From the NCBI RefSeq assembly GCF_010729305.1, contig NZ_AP022574.1, forward strand, positions 1,116,001-1,180,000: a stretch of 64,000 nucleotides of DNA, given 5' to 3'. Made by a program: the position numbers and the translations under genes. This document shows positions 1 to 9,113 of this stretch, in pieces (position 1 is the stretch's first letter; each line of letters begins with the position of its first letter). Under the pieces are notes generated by a model. That model did not search any database. It saw nothing but the letters and a program-made list of their open reading frames with translations, and had not been told where the DNA came from. Source of the DNA: Mycolicibacterium psychrotolerans. GTDB lineage: Bacteria > Actinomycetota > Actinomycetes > Mycobacteriales > Mycobacteriaceae.

Positions 1-1
1 C

Positions 2-1666
2 GACCCGCCGGTGGCGCGGGAGCTGTTCATCCGGCACGCCCTGGTCGAGCAGGACTGGCGCACGCGGCACCACTTCTTCGCCGACAACGCCCGGCTGCGC
101 AGCGAGCTGACCGAACTCGAGGAGCGGGCCCGCCGCCGCGATCTGCTGGTCGACGACGACGAGATCTTCGCGTTCTACGACGCCCGCATCCCGGCCGAGG
201 TGGTGTCGGCCCGCCACTTCGACGGGTGGTGGCGCAAGCAGCGCCACCGCACACCGGATCTGCTGACGATGACGCGGGATGATCTGCTGCGCAACGACTC
301 CGGCGCCGAGCAGCCCGACGCCTGGGAGGCCGGCGACCTCGCGCTGCCGCTCACCTACCGCTACGATCCGGGCGCGGCCGACGACGGCGTCACGGTGCAC
401 GTCCCCGTCGACGTGCTGGCACGGCTCGGCGGCGACGACTTCGCCTGGCAGGTCCCCGCGCTGCGGGAGGAACTGCTCACCGCGCTGATCCGGTCGCTGC
501 CCAAGGATCTGCGCCGCAACTTCGTGCCCGCCCCCGACACCGCGCGGGCGCTGCTGGCCTCGATCACGCCCGAGCGCGGACCGCTGCTCGACGCGGTGCA
601 GCGCGAATTACGCAGGCGCACCGGCATTCTGGTGCCGATCGATGCCTTCGATCTGGAGAAGATCCCGCCACACCTGCGGGTGACGTTCGCGGTCGAGGGT
701 GGGGACGGCGCGGTCGTCGCGCGCGGCAAGGATCTCGGCGTATTGCAGCGCACACTCGCCGCACCGGCGCGGGACGCCGTCGCGGCCGCTGCCGGTGACC
801 TGGAACGCAGCGGGTTGCGCACGTGGCCCGACATCGACGAACTGCCTCGGGTGGTCGAGCGGCAGGGCGCCTCCGGGCACACGGTGCGCGGATACCCGGC
901 GCTGGTCGACGACCGGACGTCGGTGTCGGTGAAGGTCTTTCCCACCGAAGCCGAGCAGGCGGTCGCCGCACCGGCGGGGACGCGACGGCTGCTGCGCCTG
1001 GCCGGCCCGTCGGTGGCCAAAGCCGTGGAGAAGGCCCTGGACACCCGGACGCGGCTGACGCTGGGCACCAACCCGGACGGTTCGCTGACCGCACTCGTCG
1101 ATGATTGCGCCGACGCCGCGATGCAGGTGCTGGTGGCTGAACCGGTCTGGCGCCGTGCGGAATTCGAGCAGGCCCGGGCGCGGGTGGCCGAGGCGCTGGT
1201 GCCCACCACGCTCGACGTGGTGCGGCGTGCCGGAAAGGTGATCGCCGCGCTGCACGACGTGCAGCTCGCCCTGCCCGACACCCCCACCGCGGCACAGGCC
1301 GACGCGATCGCCGACATCCGCGACCAGCTCGCGCGCCTGGTGCCTGCCGGTTTCGTGGCCGCGGCCGGCGCGTCGCGGCTGGCCGACCTGACCCGCTACC
1401 TGATCGCGGTGAACCGGCGGCTGGAACGATTGCCGCACGGGCTGGGCGCCGACCGGGAGCGGATGGACCGGGTGGCCGCCGTCCGCGACGCCTACGACGA
1501 CGTCGTCTCCGCGCTGTCACCCGCGCGTGCCGCCGCCGACGACGTGCGCGACATCGCATGGATGATCGAGGAATTGCGGGTGAGCCTGTGGGCCCAGCAG
1601 CTCGGCACCCCGCGTCCGGTCAGCGAGCAACGGATCCACCGCGCCATCGATGCGCTCTCCCGCTGA
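2..1666 (+). CDS. hrpA: ATP-dependent RNA helicase HrpA, C-terminal part (5' end outside the window)
   Basis: The frame is open from the left edge, so this is the 3' part of a longer gene; the GTG at 11 is an internal valine, not a start. The visible 550 or so residues match the DUF3418-type C-terminal region of HrpA-like DEAH-box helicases: an opening ARELFIRHAL segment, then a long Arg/Leu/Glu-rich helical region ending near VSEQRIHRAI. The helicase motifs (Walker A, DEAH) would lie upstream. HrpA proteins are about 1300 residues and act on RNA and stalled ribosomes. The gene ends 15 bp before the stop of the convergent PucR gene. The family assignment is by recall of the C-terminal signature. 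Confidence 0.8.
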   Translation, partial: DPPVARELFIRHALVEQDWRTRHHFFADNARLRSELTELEERARRRDLLVDDDEIFAFYDARIPAEVVSARHFDGWWRKQRHRTPDLLTMTRDDLLRNDSGAEQPDAWEAGDLALPLTYRYDPGAADDGVTVHVPVDVLARLGGDDFAWQVPALREELLTALIRSLPKDLRRNFVPAPDTARALLASITPERGPLLDAVQRELRRRTGILVPIDAFDLEKIPPHLRVTFAVEGGDGAVVARGKDLGVLQRTLAAPARDAVAAAAGDLERSGLRTWPDIDELPRVVERQGASGHTVRGYPALVDDRTSVSVKVFPTEAEQAVAAPAGTRRLLRLAGPSVAKAVEKALDTRTRLTLGTNPDGSLTALVDDCADAAMQVLVAEPVWRRAEFEQARARVAEALVPTTLDVVRRAGKVIAALHDVQLALPDTPTAAQADAIADIRDQLARLVPAGFVAAAGASRLADLTRYLIAVNRRLERLPHGLGADRERMDRVAAVRDAYDDVVSALSPARAAADDVRDIAWMIEELRVSLWAQQLGTPRPVSEQRIHRAIDALSR

Positions 1667-1681
1667 CCGGCACTCAGGGCG

Positions 1682-3367
1682 TCAGCCCAAGGCGGCGATC
1701 CGGGCGACCGTCAGCGCGGACGTGAGCTGCAGCAGGTCGGCAGGCCGGGACAGCGCAAGACCGGTCAGCTCCTCGAGCCGGCGCATCCGCTGGGCCACGG
1801 TGTTGGGGTGCAGGTGCAACCGGGCCGCGGCGGCGCGCCGGTCCAGCCCTGTGTCGAGCACCACCCGCGCGGTGTCGAGCAACTCGGTCGAGCGGTTGCG
1901 GTCGTACTCGGCGGCCCGGCCGAGCACCGACATCGCGAACTGCCGGAGCCGTTGCGGATCACCGAGTTCGAGCAGCAGGTGGTCGATCGTGATGTCGGTC
2001 AGGTCGATCACCGTTGGCCCACCGCGGTCGCCGGCCAGACCCAGTGCGCCGCGCAGCGTCCGGTAGGTCGCGGGCAACTCCTGAGCGCTCACCTGCGCCG
2101 ACACCGCGGCGTGGGCGTGCTCGACGACGCCTGTGCCGGTGAGGTGATCGACCAGCCGCCGGGTGATCTCGACGGCGGGACCGGCGAAGCCCGCCGCCCG
2201 GGCGGCGGCGGGCCAGATCAGGATCAGGTCTCCCCGGTGCGCCGCGGACAGCGGCCGCGGCACGGCGCGGGCGAAGAACCTGTCCGCGGCGCCCGGCAGA
2301 CGCTCACTGTCGGCGGCGCGCAGCGCGATCAGCGTCTGCCCGCCCGCCAGATCCCAGCCGAGCCTGCGGGCCCGCTCCAGGAATGCGGGCATGGCGGCCG
2401 CGTCGGAGCCGAGCAGGTCGGCCACCAGCGAACCACGAAGCCGCTGTTCGACTTCGGCGGCCGTCCGGGCGCGCAGCAGCTCCAGCGCGGTGACCACCGC
2501 CGCGTGCTCCATGGCCCGCACGTCGAGGCCGGAGAGCTCGGCGTCGGCGGTGAGCACCTGGATCCGCGCAACGGCGGCGCCGTCGAGGATCACGTCGGTC
2601 ACGGTGGTGTCGCGCGCGTCGGGGGCTGCGTCCCCGGGCCAGCGCGCGGCGGCGAGCTGCTCGGAGTAGACGTCCTCGATGCGGACCGGCCGGTCGAGCA
2701 GCTCGGCCAGCGCCGACGCGACGCCGGCCACGCCCTCCCCGCGCAGCGCGGTCGCGGTCAGCAGTGTGTGCACCTCTTCGGCGCGTTGCAGTTCCCGGAT
2801 GGTGGCCTGCTCGGCGGCGCGCAGTTGGGCCGTGCCGAGCGCGATGGCGACCTGCGTCGCCAGTGTGCTCACCAGCCCGATCTCGGCACGGTCGAAGCGG
2901 TGCGGACGCGCGCGGTAGCCGTTGAGCGCCCCGACCACGGCACCGGACCGCCGCAGCGGCACCGAGATCAGTGCCCGGTACCCCTGCTCGTGGGCGACGC
3001 CGCTCCACGTGAAATGGGGCATGCGGTCGATGTCCTCGACGGTCACCACCTCGCCGGTGCGGAACGCGATGCTCGTCGGCGCCTCCCGCTCACCGCGCAT
3101 GTCGAGCAGGATGGGCCGGTCGGCGTTGACCTGGTCCACATAGTCGCCCGACAGCCCGTGTGAGCCGACGATCGTCAGCGCCGTGCGGGAGGCGTCGGGC
3201 AGGAAGACCGCGCAGAAGTCGTAGTCGAGGAGCGTGCACGCGGTCCGCGCCACCCGGTCGAGTACCGCCGCCACCGGTTCGTCCCCGCCGACGGCCTCCC
3301 CGATGTCGGCCAGCGCGCCGAGCCATAACTCGAGTGGCCGCGCCGGGTCCTGTGTGGCCGATGACAT
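1682..3367 (-). CDS. PucR/CdaR-type transcriptional regulator with N-terminal GAF domain
   Basis: About 561 residues. The N-terminal 180 residues look like a GAF sensor domain (CTLLDYDFCAVFLPD, then GYRALISVPL and VGALNGYRA). The C-terminus carries the PucR helix-turn-helix: a region around TARVVLDTGLDRRAAAARL, followed by HLHPNTVAQRMRRLEELTG. Such proteins control purine, amino-acid or aromatic catabolic operons in response to a small ligand. It is divergent from the ABC/amidohydrolase/monooxygenase operon that starts 100 bp away, so it is the likely regulator of that operon. The start is uncertain: ATG at 3367 gives a normal N-terminus, while a TTG at 3394 would add nine residues. No clear ribosome-binding site favours either. 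Confidence 0.85.
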   Translation of the reverse strand: MSSATQDPARPLELWLGALADIGEAVGGDEPVAAVLDRVARTACTLLDYDFCAVFLPDASRTALTIVGSHGLSGDYVDQVNADRPILLDMRGEREAPTSIAFRTGEVVTVEDIDRMPHFTWSGVAHEQGYRALISVPLRRSGAVVGALNGYRARPHRFDRAEIGLVSTLATQVAIALGTAQLRAAEQATIRELQRAEEVHTLLTATALRGEGVAGVASALAELLDRPVRIEDVYSEQLAAARWPGDAAPDARDTTVTDVILDGAAVARIQVLTADAELSGLDVRAMEHAAVVTALELLRARTAAEVEQRLRGSLVADLLGSDAAAMPAFLERARRLGWDLAGGQTLIALRAADSERLPGAADRFFARAVPRPLSAAHRGDLILIWPAAARAAGFAGPAVEITRRLVDHLTGTGVVEHAHAAVSAQVSAQELPATYRTLRGALGLAGDRGGPTVIDLTDITIDHLLLELGDPQRLRQFAMSVLGRAAEYDRNRSTELLDTARVVLDTGLDRRAAAARLHLHPNTVAQRMRRLEELTGLALSRPADLLQLTSALTVARIAALG

Positions 3368-3435
3368 AGGAGTGAGCCTAAGTGTGTCTGTCAAGACATT
3401 GCCCCGCGTCGGCCACCACCCGCAGAGTGAGTGCC

Positions 3436-3449
3436 GTGACCGCGGTCAC
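3436..3449. promoter_or_regulatory. CRP-like palindrome between the PucR gene and the ABC operon
   Basis: A perfect 14-bp palindrome, GTGACCGCGGTCAC, lies 18 bp before the GTG of the solute-binding protein gene. It fits the GTGA-N6-TCAC core of CRP/cAMP-receptor sites known in mycobacteria, and an A follows it as in the extended consensus. It could also be the PucR operator. The position, just upstream of the ribosome-binding site, suggests repression or a start site very near it. Confidence 0.5.
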
Positions 3450-3467
3450 AGACCAAGGAGGTAGCCG

Positions 3468-4517
3468 GTGAGGCCAACGAATCGAATCTGGCGGCGGGTG
3501 ACGCTCGCCGTCGTCGCGAGCGCGACACTCGTGCTGAGCACCGGGTGCTCCGCCGGGCTGGGCGGCCCGGCATCGTCCCGCACGGCACAGGACGGCGTCA
3601 TCCGCTTCACGTTCGCGCCCGACCCGATCTGGGACTACATGAACGAGACCGGCGTCGTCGACGCCTGGCAGCAGGAGACCGGCTACCGCATCGAGACCAG
3701 CGCCACCTGGGACGAGTTCGGGCTGTTCGCCGGCGGCCACGCCGACATCATCTCCACCGCCTCGTTCGAGGTGCCCGGCCTCGAGGAGCAGACCCGACGC
3801 GAGACCCTGATCATCGGCCGGTACAACGCCGAACGCAGCCGCATCCTGGTGCGCGCCGACGACCCCGCCCGGTCCTTGGCCGATCTGCGGGGCAAGCGGC
3901 TCGGCGTGTTCACCACCGTCTCGGGCACGCTGGTGTGGAGCGCGCTGGTCAAACAGATGCACGACATGGACCTCGCCGGGGGCGACTTCGACGTGATCGT
4001 CGCCGACATCCAGAACCTGTCGAACCTGTTGGCGCGCGGTGAGATCGACGCCTGCATCTGCTACCCCGACCTGTCCGCCCGCGAACTGCGGGACGGCTCG
4101 GTGCGCCCGCTCTACGACGGGAAGTCCTCGGCGGACCTGTTCGCCGAACTCGACGCGCCCGGCCACGACGGCCCGATGGGCAACGTGTTCGTCGCCCGCA
4201 AGGACTGGGTGGACGCGCACCCGGCCGAGGTGTCGGCCTTCCTCGACCTGTGGGACCGCGGGCTCGCCGAATGGCAGGCGCACCGCGACGAGATGATCGA
4301 ACGCTATCCCCAGCACTTCGCGGTCTCCACGCCCGAGGACATCGCGTTCATGAAAGCCTATGTCGCCGACCATGACTGGGTGGTCGACGAGGTCCGCTTC
4401 GACCCGCAGTGGGCAGAAGACGAGAGTTCGATCTTCGACCTGATGCGTGCCACGGGCGTCATCGGCGACGGCGTCACCGATCCGAAGTTCCTGCCCACCC
4501 AAGGAGTCCAGCCGTGA
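3468..4517 (+). CDS. ABC transporter solute-binding lipoprotein (NMT1/THI5-like)
   Basis: 349 residues from a GTG preceded by AAGGAGG at 3455-3461. The signal peptide ends in a lipobox (LSTGC, Cys about residue 27), so the protein should be a lipid-anchored receptor outside the membrane. The rest resembles SsuA/TauA/THI5-like binding proteins: a central RGKRLGVF segment, and the pattern in which an aromatic-rich ligand pocket binds sulfonates, pyrimidines or aromatic acids. It opens an operon in which each of the next five genes overlaps or nearly abuts its predecessor. The real ligand is unknown; downstream hydroxylase and amidohydrolase genes suggest an aromatic or heteroaromatic acid. Confidence 0.85.
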   Translation: MRPTNRIWRRVTLAVVASATLVLSTGCSAGLGGPASSRTAQDGVIRFTFAPDPIWDYMNETGVVDAWQQETGYRIETSATWDEFGLFAGGHADIISTASFEVPGLEEQTRRETLIIGRYNAERSRILVRADDPARSLADLRGKRLGVFTTVSGTLVWSALVKQMHDMDLAGGDFDVIVADIQNLSNLLARGEIDACICYPDLSARELRDGSVRPLYDGKSSADLFAELDAPGHDGPMGNVFVARKDWVDAHPAEVSAFLDLWDRGLAEWQAHRDEMIERYPQHFAVSTPEDIAFMKAYVADHDWVVDEVRFDPQWAEDESSIFDLMRATGVIGDGVTDPKFLPTQGVQP

Positions 4518-5341
4518 CCCAGACCGTCGCCCTCCCGGACGCGCCGCCCGCGCCGCCGCCCGCCGGCCGTCGCACCCGCCGCGGCTCCGGCGCCACGCTG
4601 CGGTGGCTCGCCTCGGGCGCCGCGTTGCTGCTGGCCCTCGCGGCCTGGGCGGCCGTGGCCGCCTGGATCGACGATCCGATCGTCCCGCGGCCCGCCGGCG
4701 TGGCCGAACAGGTGGTCGCGATCGTCGGCTCCGGTGAGGCGCTGACCAACTTCACGGCCAGCATCGCCAAGATCGCCGCCGGGTTCGCGATCGCGATGGC
4801 GGGCGGTCTGGTGATCGGATTCGCCATGGGGCGTTCGACATTCATGACGTCGTACTTCTCGCTGCCGCTGTTCGTGCTCGGCAACATGCCGGGCCTGACC
4901 TACGCGGTGTTCGGGCTGCTGATCTTCGGCGTCGGCGCCGGCGGGCCCATCGTGGTCTCGGCGCTGGTGGCGCTGCCGTTCATCGCGATCAACGTCGCCG
5001 AGGGGGTGCGCTCGGTGGACGGCAAGCTGCTGTCGATGTGCCATGCCTTCGGGCGCAGCCGCACCGACGTGCTGCGGCACCTGTATCTGCCTGCGGTGAC
5101 GACGTTCGTCTTCGCGGGGGTCCGGTACGGGTTCGCGATGGCCTGGAAGGTGGAGGCGCTGACCGAGGTGTTCGGCGCCAGCAGCGGGGTCGGCTTCATG
5201 ATCCGCAAGGCCTACCAGGAGTTCCGCGTCGACGACATGCTCGCGTGGACAACGCTCTTCATCATCGCGATGGTGCTGATCGAACGCGGCCTGGCCGCGT
5301 TGGAGAACCGCTTCTTCGCCTGGCGGAAGGAACTCGTATGA
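4514..5341 (+). CDS. ABC transporter permease (SsuC/TauC type)
   Basis: 275 residues, about six transmembrane segments. The GTG at 4514 overlaps the stop of the binding-protein gene (GTGA) and is chosen over upstream in-frame codons that would give an Arg-rich, non-membrane leader. The typical permease loop (EGVRSVDGKLLSMCHAFG, then a VLRHLYLPA segment) that contacts the ATPase is present around residues 165-195. It pairs with the next gene, so the transporter core is a heterodimer. Family relatives import taurine, alkanesulfonates, nitrate or aromatic precursors; the substrate cannot be read from the permease. Confidence 0.88.
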   Translation: MTQTVALPDAPPAPPPAGRRTRRGSGATLRWLASGAALLLALAAWAAVAAWIDDPIVPRPAGVAEQVVAIVGSGEALTNFTASIAKIAAGFAIAMAGGLVIGFAMGRSTFMTSYFSLPLFVLGNMPGLTYAVFGLLIFGVGAGGPIVVSALVALPFIAINVAEGVRSVDGKLLSMCHAFGRSRTDVLRHLYLPAVTTFVFAGVRYGFAMAWKVEALTEVFGASSGVGFMIRKAYQEFRVDDMLAWTTLFIIAMVLIERGLAALENRFFAWRKELV

Positions 5342-6126
5342 CCACCGTGACCGCTGCGCAGGCGTGGCGACACCAACTGAAGGGCCAGACCCGTTCGGCC
5401 ACAGCCGTTGTGGCGGCCGTCGCGACCATTCTGGCCGCCTGGCAGCTGGCAGTGATCCTCGGCAACCGGGTGCCGTCGCTGTCGGAGTCGGTGGCCCGGC
5501 TGGGCTCCGAGGCCGCGATCGGGGAACTGTGGGGCAACCTGGCGATCAGCATGAACCGGTTCGTGCTCGGCCTGGCCGCCGCGCTGGTGGTGGGCGCGGC
5601 GCTGGGCGTGCTGATGGGCCTGTCCCGGCTGGCCGATCTGGCGTTCTCCGACCTGACGGCCGCCGGCCTGGCCATCCCGGCGGTGATCTGGGCGCTGTTG
5701 ACCACGATGTGGTTCGGCTTCGGCTGGCTCACCCCGGTGGTCACCGTGTTCCTGTCGGGGCTGCCGTTCGTGGTGGTCAACATCGCCAAGGCCACCCGAG
5801 CGGTGCCCGCCGACCTGGTACTGATGGCGCGGGCGTTCGGGGTGTCGCGGCCGCGGGTGCTGCGCGAGATCGTCGCCCCCGCCGTCGCCGGTTCCACGGT
5901 GGCCGCCGTGCGCTTCGCGATCATGAGCGCCTGGAACGGGCTGCTGCTCGCCGAGTGGTTCGGCTCCACCTCGGGGGTGGGCTGGCGCGCCCGCTACTGG
6001 TACGACGCCAACCAGCTCGACGGCTTCCTGGCCTGGGTGCTGGTGTTCATCCTGCTGCTGGTCGTCGCCGACCTGCTGATCCTCGGTCCCATCGAGCGCT
6101 ATGCCACCCGCTGGCGCACCGTCTAG
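5338..6126 (+). CDS. ABC transporter permease, second subunit (SsuC/TauC type)
   Basis: 262 residues starting at ATG 5338, overlapping the previous stop by four bases (ATGA). Five to six transmembrane segments are visible. The EAA-type loop reads DLVLMARAFGVSRPRVLREI followed by VAPA at about residues 160-185, the docking site for the ATPase. The end, ERYATRWRTV, is a usual short cytoplasmic tail. With the preceding paralogue it forms the translocation pore. Translational coupling suggests equal expression of both permeases. Confidence 0.88.
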   Translation: MTTVTAAQAWRHQLKGQTRSATAVVAAVATILAAWQLAVILGNRVPSLSESVARLGSEAAIGELWGNLAISMNRFVLGLAAALVVGAALGVLMGLSRLADLAFSDLTAAGLAIPAVIWALLTTMWFGFGWLTPVVTVFLSGLPFVVVNIAKATRAVPADLVLMARAFGVSRPRVLREIVAPAVAGSTVAAVRFAIMSAWNGLLLAEWFGSTSGVGWRARYWYDANQLDGFLAWVLVFILLLVVADLLILGPIERYATRWRTV

Positions 6127-6141
6127 AAAGCGAGAACAACC

Positions 6142-6888
6142 ATGGCTTCCATCGAAATCCAGAGTCTGGTAAAGGAATTCACCGACCGCCGAGGTGCCGT
6201 CACACGGGTGATCGACGGGGTCGACCTGACGATCTCCGGGGAGACGTTCGTCTCCGTGGTGGGCCCGTCGGGCAGCGGCAAGACCACGCTGCTCAACATC
6301 GTGTCCGGCATCGAATCCCACACCTCCGGTACCGTCGCGCTGCGGGCCGGCGCGCGGGACGCCCGCGTGGGCTACGTGTTCCAGGATCCGCGGCTGCTGC
6401 CCTGGCGCACCGTGATGGCCAACCTGGGCTTCGTCCAGCACGAGCGCGACGGCTGGCAGGACCGGGCCCGGCACTACCTCGACCTCGTCGGGCTCAGCCA
6501 CTGCGCGGACCGGTTCCCGGCGCAGCTCTCCGGTGGTCAGCAGCAGCGCATCGGCATCGCCCGCGCGTTCGCCGTCGAGCCCGACGTGCTGCTGATGGAC
6601 GAACCCTTCAGCCACCTCGACGCGATGACGTCCCGCACGCTGCGCGAGCACCTGGAGCGGATCTGGCTCGAGTCGCGCCGCACGGTCATGTTCGTCACCC
6701 ACGACGTCACCGAGGCGGTGCAGCTGTCAGACCGGATCGTGGTGCTCGCCCCCGGCGGCCGGGTGCACGAGATCATCGACGTCGACCTGCCCCGTCCCCG
6801 CCGCGCCTCCGACCCGGCGGTGGCCATCCTGCAGGCCGAGGTGCTGGCGCGGTTCGAGGCGCTCGAGGCGATGGGGTCGGCGGCATGA
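6142..6888 (+). CDS. ABC transporter ATP-binding protein (SsuB/TauB type)
   Basis: 248 residues. Walker A is GPSGSGKTT (residues about 49-57), the Q-loop lies in VFQDPRLLPWRT, the signature is LSGGQQQR and Walker B is VLLMDEP, followed by the H-loop VTHD. The VFQDPRLLPWRTV sequence is typical of nitrate/taurine/sulfonate-type importers. It is 15 bp behind the second permease and overlaps the amidohydrolase gene by four bases, so transport and metabolism genes are coupled. All catalytic motifs are intact. Confidence 0.92.
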   Translation: MASIEIQSLVKEFTDRRGAVTRVIDGVDLTISGETFVSVVGPSGSGKTTLLNIVSGIESHTSGTVALRAGARDARVGYVFQDPRLLPWRTVMANLGFVQHERDGWQDRARHYLDLVGLSHCADRFPAQLSGGQQQRIGIARAFAVEPDVLLMDEPFSHLDAMTSRTLREHLERIWLESRRTVMFVTHDVTEAVQLSDRIVVLAPGGRVHEIIDVDLPRPRRASDPAVAILQAEVLARFEALEAMGSAA

Positions 6889-7871
6889 TCCTGCGCCGCG
6901 GACCGATCGACGTCCACGCACACTGGTTGCCGCAGCACCTGTTCGGACTGGCGCCCGGCTCGCCGCTGCCCCCGCTGCGCGACCACCAGGGCGAACTACA
7001 CCTCGGCGACCTGCCGCTGTCCATCCGGACCGACGCGATGAGCGACGTGGCCCGCGTGCTCGCCGACACCGACGCCGCCGGTCTGGGCGCCCGCGTCCTG
7101 TCCGCGCCGCCGTTCGCGTTCCCGGTCGCCGAGGCCGACGGTGTCGACGAGTTCGTCGGCACCTTCAACGACGACCTGGACAAGGTCTGCCGCGACAGCG
7201 GCGGCCGGCTGATCGGGCTCGGCCTGGTGTCCCTGCACGACCCGGCGGCCGCCCGCAAACAGTTGGAGGCACTGGCAGGCACCGAGGCGATCCGCGGCAT
7301 CGCGGTGCCGCCGCTGCTGGGCGCCACGTCGTTCGACGTCGCACCGATGCGCGAGATCCTCGGCTCCGCAGCCGATCTCGGCCTCGCGGTGCTGGTGCAC
7401 CCGATGCAGCTGCCGCGGCCCGAATGGTCGTCGCACTACCTGGCCAACCTGATCGGCAACCCCGTGGAATCCGCCACGGCCGCAGCCGCTCTGACCCTCG
7501 GGGGCGTCCTCGAGGAGCACCCGGCGCTGCGGATCTGCCTCGTGCACGGAGGCGGCTGCGCGCCTGCGCTGGTCGGGCGCTGGGAACACGGCTGGCAGCA
7601 GCGGGCCGACGTGCGCGGCAACGGAACCCGCCCGCCGCGAGAGATGTTCGCGGCGCTGTGGTTCGACACCCTCACCCACGACGTGCCCACACTGAACCTG
7701 CTGCGCGCGCAGGCGGATGAGGGCCGGCTCATGTGCGGCAGTGACTACCCGTTCGACATGGGCACCCTCGACCCTCTGCAGCTCCCGCACGCGGCGGGTA
7801 TCGACGACGCCGCACTGGAAGCCAACGCCCGGGCGTTCCTCGGGCTCGACACAGGAGAAGACCATGAGTGA
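6885..7871 (+). CDS. Amidohydrolase-2 family enzyme (ACMSD/gamma-resorcylate decarboxylase-like)
   Basis: 328 residues from ATG 6885, overlapping the ATPase stop. The N-terminus carries the metal-binding DVHAH motif (His11, His13). LVHP, LVHGGG and the GSDYPFD aspartate near the C-terminus complete the metal site expected for an ACMSD-type amidohydrolase. Relatives decarboxylate or hydrolyse ring or ring-cleavage products such as 2-amino-3-carboxymuconate semialdehyde or resorcylates. Being co-transcribed with an importer and a flavin hydroxylase, it probably acts on the imported acid or a product of it. The precise reaction is unknown. Confidence 0.82.
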   Translation: MILRRGPIDVHAHWLPQHLFGLAPGSPLPPLRDHQGELHLGDLPLSIRTDAMSDVARVLADTDAAGLGARVLSAPPFAFPVAEADGVDEFVGTFNDDLDKVCRDSGGRLIGLGLVSLHDPAAARKQLEALAGTEAIRGIAVPPLLGATSFDVAPMREILGSAADLGLAVLVHPMQLPRPEWSSHYLANLIGNPVESATAAAALTLGGVLEEHPALRICLVHGGGCAPALVGRWEHGWQQRADVRGNGTRPPREMFAALWFDTLTHDVPTLNLLRAQADEGRLMCGSDYPFDMGTLDPLQLPHAAGIDDAALEANARAFLGLDTGEDHE

Positions 7872-9093
7872 GAGCACCCGGCAGACCGACAAACGGACGT
7901 GGAGCGGCCACCGGGCCCTCGTGATCGGCGGATCGATCGGCGGGCTGACGGCCGCGCTGCTGCTGCGCCGGCTCGGCTTCGACGTCGACGTCTACGAACG
8001 CACCCCGACCGATCTCGACGGGCGCGGCGGCGGCATCGTGCTGCAGCCCGACACGCTGCGGTGGTTCACCGAGTGCAGTGACCAGCATCCCGAGACAGTC
8101 AGCACGGCAACCCATTTCGTGCAGTATCTCGGCCAGGACAACGCGCTGTTGCACCGAGAGAACGCGCCGTGGAGCTACACGTCGTGGGGCACCTTCTACC
8201 GTGCGCTGCTTGCGGATTTCGATTTGCTGGCTGGTGCCGAGCACTACCACCTGGGCGAGTACGCCGCCGGGTTCGACCAGGACGCAGACTCGGTGCAAGT
8301 GCGTTTCGCGTCCGGTCGGCGGGAGACCGCCGAACTGGTGGTCTTCGCCGACGGCATCGGTTCGCCCAGCCGGCGGCGCATCGCACCGGGAACTGAGCTG
8401 GAGTACTCGGGGTACGTCGGCTGGCGCGGCACCGTGCCCGAGCGCGAGGTGTCACCCGAGACGTTCGAGTTGCTGCACGACTCGATCACCTACAGCGTCG
8501 CGCCGCACACGCACATCAACGTCTACCCGATCCCGGCTCACGGTGGCGGACTGCGCGTCGGCGAGCGACTGCTCAACTACGTCTGGTACCGCAACGTGCC
8601 CGAGGGGCACCGGCTCGACGAGCTGATGACCGACAAGCGCGGGTTCGTGGCCGGGGTGTCGCTGCACCCGGGGCAGGTGCAGGACCGATTCGTCGACGAG
8701 ATGCGCTCGGCGGCAACCGAACAGCTCGCGCCGGCGGCGGCCGAGGTGGTGCTTCGCACCGAAGCGCCCTACCTGCAGGCGGTCTACGACGTCGGCGCGT
8801 CCCAGATGGCGACGGGGCGGGTGGCGCTCGTCGGCGACGCCGCCAGCGCGGCCCGCCCGCACGCGGCGGCGGGCACCGCCAAGGCCGCGGCAAACGCGTG
8901 GGCGTTGTACGACGCGCTGTCCGACAGCGCCGACATCGCCGAGGCGCTGGCCAAATGGGAGCCCGGCCAGCTCGAGCTGGCGCAGCGGCTGCTGCGCCGC
9001 GTCAAGGAGATGGGCACCCGCTCGCAGGTCGACTGCACGTGGGTGCCCGGCGACCCCGACAACCGGTTCGGCCTGTACGGCCCGGGCCGATAA
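7864..9093 (+). CDS. FAD-dependent aromatic hydroxylase-like monooxygenase
   Basis: 409 residues from ATG 7864, overlapping the preceding stop by eight bases. The N-terminal dinucleotide fold is VIGGSIGG (about residues 20-27). The middle DG motif is VVFADGIGSPSRRR and the GD motif near the C-terminus is VALVGDAASAARPH. The ARPHAAAGTAKAAANA stretch is typical of the branch containing 2,6-dihydroxypyridine 3-hydroxylase and salicylate-hydroxylase-like enzymes. It should insert one oxygen atom into an activated ring using NAD(P)H. The operon context suggests a heteroaromatic or phenolic substrate. A pyridine substrate is inference only. Confidence 0.82.
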   Translation: MSESTRQTDKRTWSGHRALVIGGSIGGLTAALLLRRLGFDVDVYERTPTDLDGRGGGIVLQPDTLRWFTECSDQHPETVSTATHFVQYLGQDNALLHRENAPWSYTSWGTFYRALLADFDLLAGAEHYHLGEYAAGFDQDADSVQVRFASGRRETAELVVFADGIGSPSRRRIAPGTELEYSGYVGWRGTVPEREVSPETFELLHDSITYSVAPHTHINVYPIPAHGGGLRVGERLLNYVWYRNVPEGHRLDELMTDKRGFVAGVSLHPGQVQDRFVDEMRSAATEQLAPAAAEVVLRTEAPYLQAVYDVGASQMATGRVALVGDAASAARPHAAAGTAKAAANAWALYDALSDSADIAEALAKWEPGQLELAQRLLRRVKEMGTRSQVDCTWVPGDPDNRFGLYGPGR

Positions 9094-9113
9094 CCCGTTT
9101 GCGAGGAGAGACG

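Noticed and set aside
5364..6884. Long upstream extension of the amidohydrolase frame
   Set aside because: It runs in a second frame through the permease and ATPase genes. The ATG at 6885 overlapping the ATPase stop is the natural start.
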